Source: an uncultured Lachnospiraceae bacterium (GTDB lineage: Bacteria; Bacillota; Clostridia; Lachnospirales; Lachnospiraceae). Taken from it: a stretch of 64,000 nt of DNA. Each line of letters opens with the position of its first letter. Positions within the stretch are counted from its first letter, which is position 1. Position numbers and translations under genes: made by a program. The notes under the pieces were generated by a model. It was not told where the DNA came from. It ran no database searches and saw only the letters and a program-made list of their open reading frames with translations. Positions 62,849-64,000 of the stretch are shown here, piece by piece. Where the stretch lies: positions 124,001-188,000 of the forward strand of contig CAJTNC010000001.1 of NCBI GenBank assembly GCA_910577955.1. Reading direction: 5' to 3'.

Positions 62849-64000
62849 TCAGCCCTTGTAGATTTCAAGGGAAGCGGATATTTGAATCAGTTCCTCCGCA
62901 AATTCCTCCGCTGTCTCCACCGCAGTAAGCCTGCGGATCGCGGATCTCTCTCCGGCAATATGCCTGAACAGTTCAAAGAGAACCCCTAACTGTTCATTGT
63001 GCTTACGCTCCATAGCCAACAGGAAAATAAGCTGAACTTCTTTCTCCTGCATTCGCAGCGGCTGCTTTAACACAGCGGCTCCGATGGCTGTCTTTTTTGC
63101 GAATGTGACAAGGGGGTGCGGAAGCATAAACCAGTCTCCGATGAAGGTGGGGTAATTCACCTCCCTCTGAAGAACATCTTCCGCAAATTCCTGAACATCA
63201 AAGATGCAGTCTTCCTCTTTCAGTTCTTTCGACAAATCTCTGATCACCTGCTCAAACTCCGTTTTTTCTCTGTAGATCCGAATGGATCTTTCATTAAAAT
63301 ACACCTTTATCATCTCGCGGAACCGATAGTTCATACGGATCCTGTGCACCAGAGCATTCATGGCCGTCAGCGTATACTGATTGGGTATGCCGTCCATCCG
63401 GAACGTCGCCACTGACTGGTGCACGTAAGTATCCATAATAGAAATGATCAGATCCACCCGGTGTTCTTTCAGATATTTTTCCAGATTGTGTTTGGGAAGC
63501 AGAGTTTCCACTTCAATCTGATTTTGAAAATTTGTCTTTATCCAGCTGCTGACGATGCTGTTGACGCTGAATCTGGCAGCGCTGATGATCACAGCCTTCA
63601 GCTTCTGGTTTACGTTTTCTAAAAAGTGTTCTACAAAGATGGCGATAAAGGAAATTTCATCATCCTGAATATAACAATTTTTGTACCGGTATATGATAGA
63701 TGCCATCAGCATGGAAATTTCATAGGCGTAAGGGTACTGCTTTTTGACATCATTCAAAATAGGATTTTTTACCTCATAGCCGGTTTCTAACCGCCGCATC
63801 ATATATTCGATATGGATCAGGATATTGTCATAAAATTCCTTTGACTGCCATAAATCAAAATGATACTTTTCCATCACGTCGTGACAGAAATCTTCAAGGA
63901 TCTGCACACTCAACGTGCCGATCTCGCTCTCGGAGGACATGTCGGAAGTCATTTTAAAACTGTGGAGCAAGCCCTCTAAGATACGGATATCCCCGTTTCC
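62849..64000 (-). CDS. PRD-containing PTS transcriptional regulator (5' end outside window)
   Basis: C-terminal part of a LicR/MtlR-type activator; the frame is open to the window edge, so the N-terminal DNA-binding part lies beyond it. Visible: a PTS-regulation domain with DNILIHIEYMMRRLETGYEV and DEISFIAIFVEHF, a IIB-like domain (LKAVIISAARFSVNSIVSSW), and a IIA(fructose)-like domain with phospho-site HPLVTFAKK in PTFIGDWFMLPHPLV. It is phosphorylated by the PTS and likely controls the downstream glucosidase-IIB-IIA operon. Confidence 0.85.
   Translation of the reverse strand, partial: GNGDIRILEGLLHSFKMTSDMSSESEIGTLSVQILEDFCHDVMEKYHFDLWQSKEFYDNILIHIEYMMRRLETGYEVKNPILNDVKKQYPYAYEISMLMASIIYRYKNCYIQDDEISFIAIFVEHFLENVNQKLKAVIISAARFSVNSIVSSWIKTNFQNQIEVETLLPKHNLEKYLKEHRVDLIISIMDTYVHQSVATFRMDGIPNQYTLTAMNALVHRIRMNYRFREMIKVYFNERSIRIYREKTEFEQVIRDLSKELKEEDCIFDVQEFAEDVLQREVNYPTFIGDWFMLPHPLVTFAKKTAIGAAVLKQPLRMQEKEVQLIFLLAMERKHNEQLGVLFELFRHIAGERSAIRRLTAVETAEEFAEELIQISASLEIYKG

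Noticed and set aside
1..64000. CRISPR array, transposase or integrase
   Set aside because: No regularly spaced repeats, Cas genes, DDE transposase or recombinase were recognised on either strand.

Overview
The window looks like a chromosomal segment of a gut-type Clostridia, most likely Lachnospiraceae. The evidence is Firmicutes-style Shine-Dalgarno sites, the order parA-parB-DUF4446-serS, a DUF3881 gene (a family I associate with Lachnospiraceae), reverse rubrerythrin with PerR and rubredoxin, and a PRD-regulated PTS locus. The assignment is by recall of families; no search was run.

Layout. (1) 0-6.6 kb, housekeeping: an AmrS-like radical SAM enzyme, the chromosome partition pair parA/parB, DUF4446, serS, DUF3881 and a convergent DnaQ-fold exonuclease. 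(2) 6.6-13.8 kb, a fructan/sucrose-type locus on the minus strand: GH32-like enzyme, solute-binding lipoprotein, two ABC permeases and a canonical GH32 enzyme. A divergent LacI regulator probably controls it; no ABC ATPase is encoded, so a shared MsmX-type ATPase is presumably used. (3) 13.8-33.6 kb, a plus-strand accessory array of about 30 small genes and remnants: lipoproteins, small membrane proteins, GRAM, ankyrin, Imm1-, Imm26-, SUKH-, LRR- and DUF4299-like proteins. Several are broken by single-base shifts or internal deletions. It reads as an orphan immunity array of the kind seen beside polymorphic toxins, but no toxin gene is visible. A structured noncoding RNA with its own promoter and terminator lies at its left edge. 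(4) 33.6-38.6 kb, an A+T-rich defence-like island: remnants of a Bce-type sensor kinase/ABC transporter, an AAA15 ATPase plus TOPRIM pair (AbiL/RloAB-like), and a four-gene cassette (DUF3892, ComEC-like metallo-beta-lactamase-fold protein, unknown protein, four-helix membrane protein). The island abuts the 3' end of a tRNA-Arg(CCT) gene.

(5) 38.9-50.8 kb, core genes: a D,D-carboxypeptidase, trmB and a ten-gene Mrp/Mbh-type cation/proton antiporter operon with four NuoL/M/N-like proton-channel subunits. (6) 50.8-60.1 kb: a lipid kinase, a YkuD L,D-transpeptidase, a roughly 140-bp multi-branched palindromic element, the perR-rubrerythrin-rubredoxin peroxide-stress group with a clear PerR-type operator, a two-component system, a YitT-family protein, a YgjV-GNAT fusion and an FAD oxidoreductase. 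(7) 60.2-64 kb: a minus-strand PTS locus with a PRD regulator (cut by the window edge), a GH4 6-phospho-alpha-glucosidase, lactose/cellobiose-family IIB and IIA, and a stand-alone RarA/MgsA C-terminal-like protein.

The candidates most likely to be new biology are the DUF3892/MBL/unknown/TM cassette beside the AAA15-TOPRIM pair, the immunity array with its lipoprotein family, and the palindromic element at 53.4 kb.
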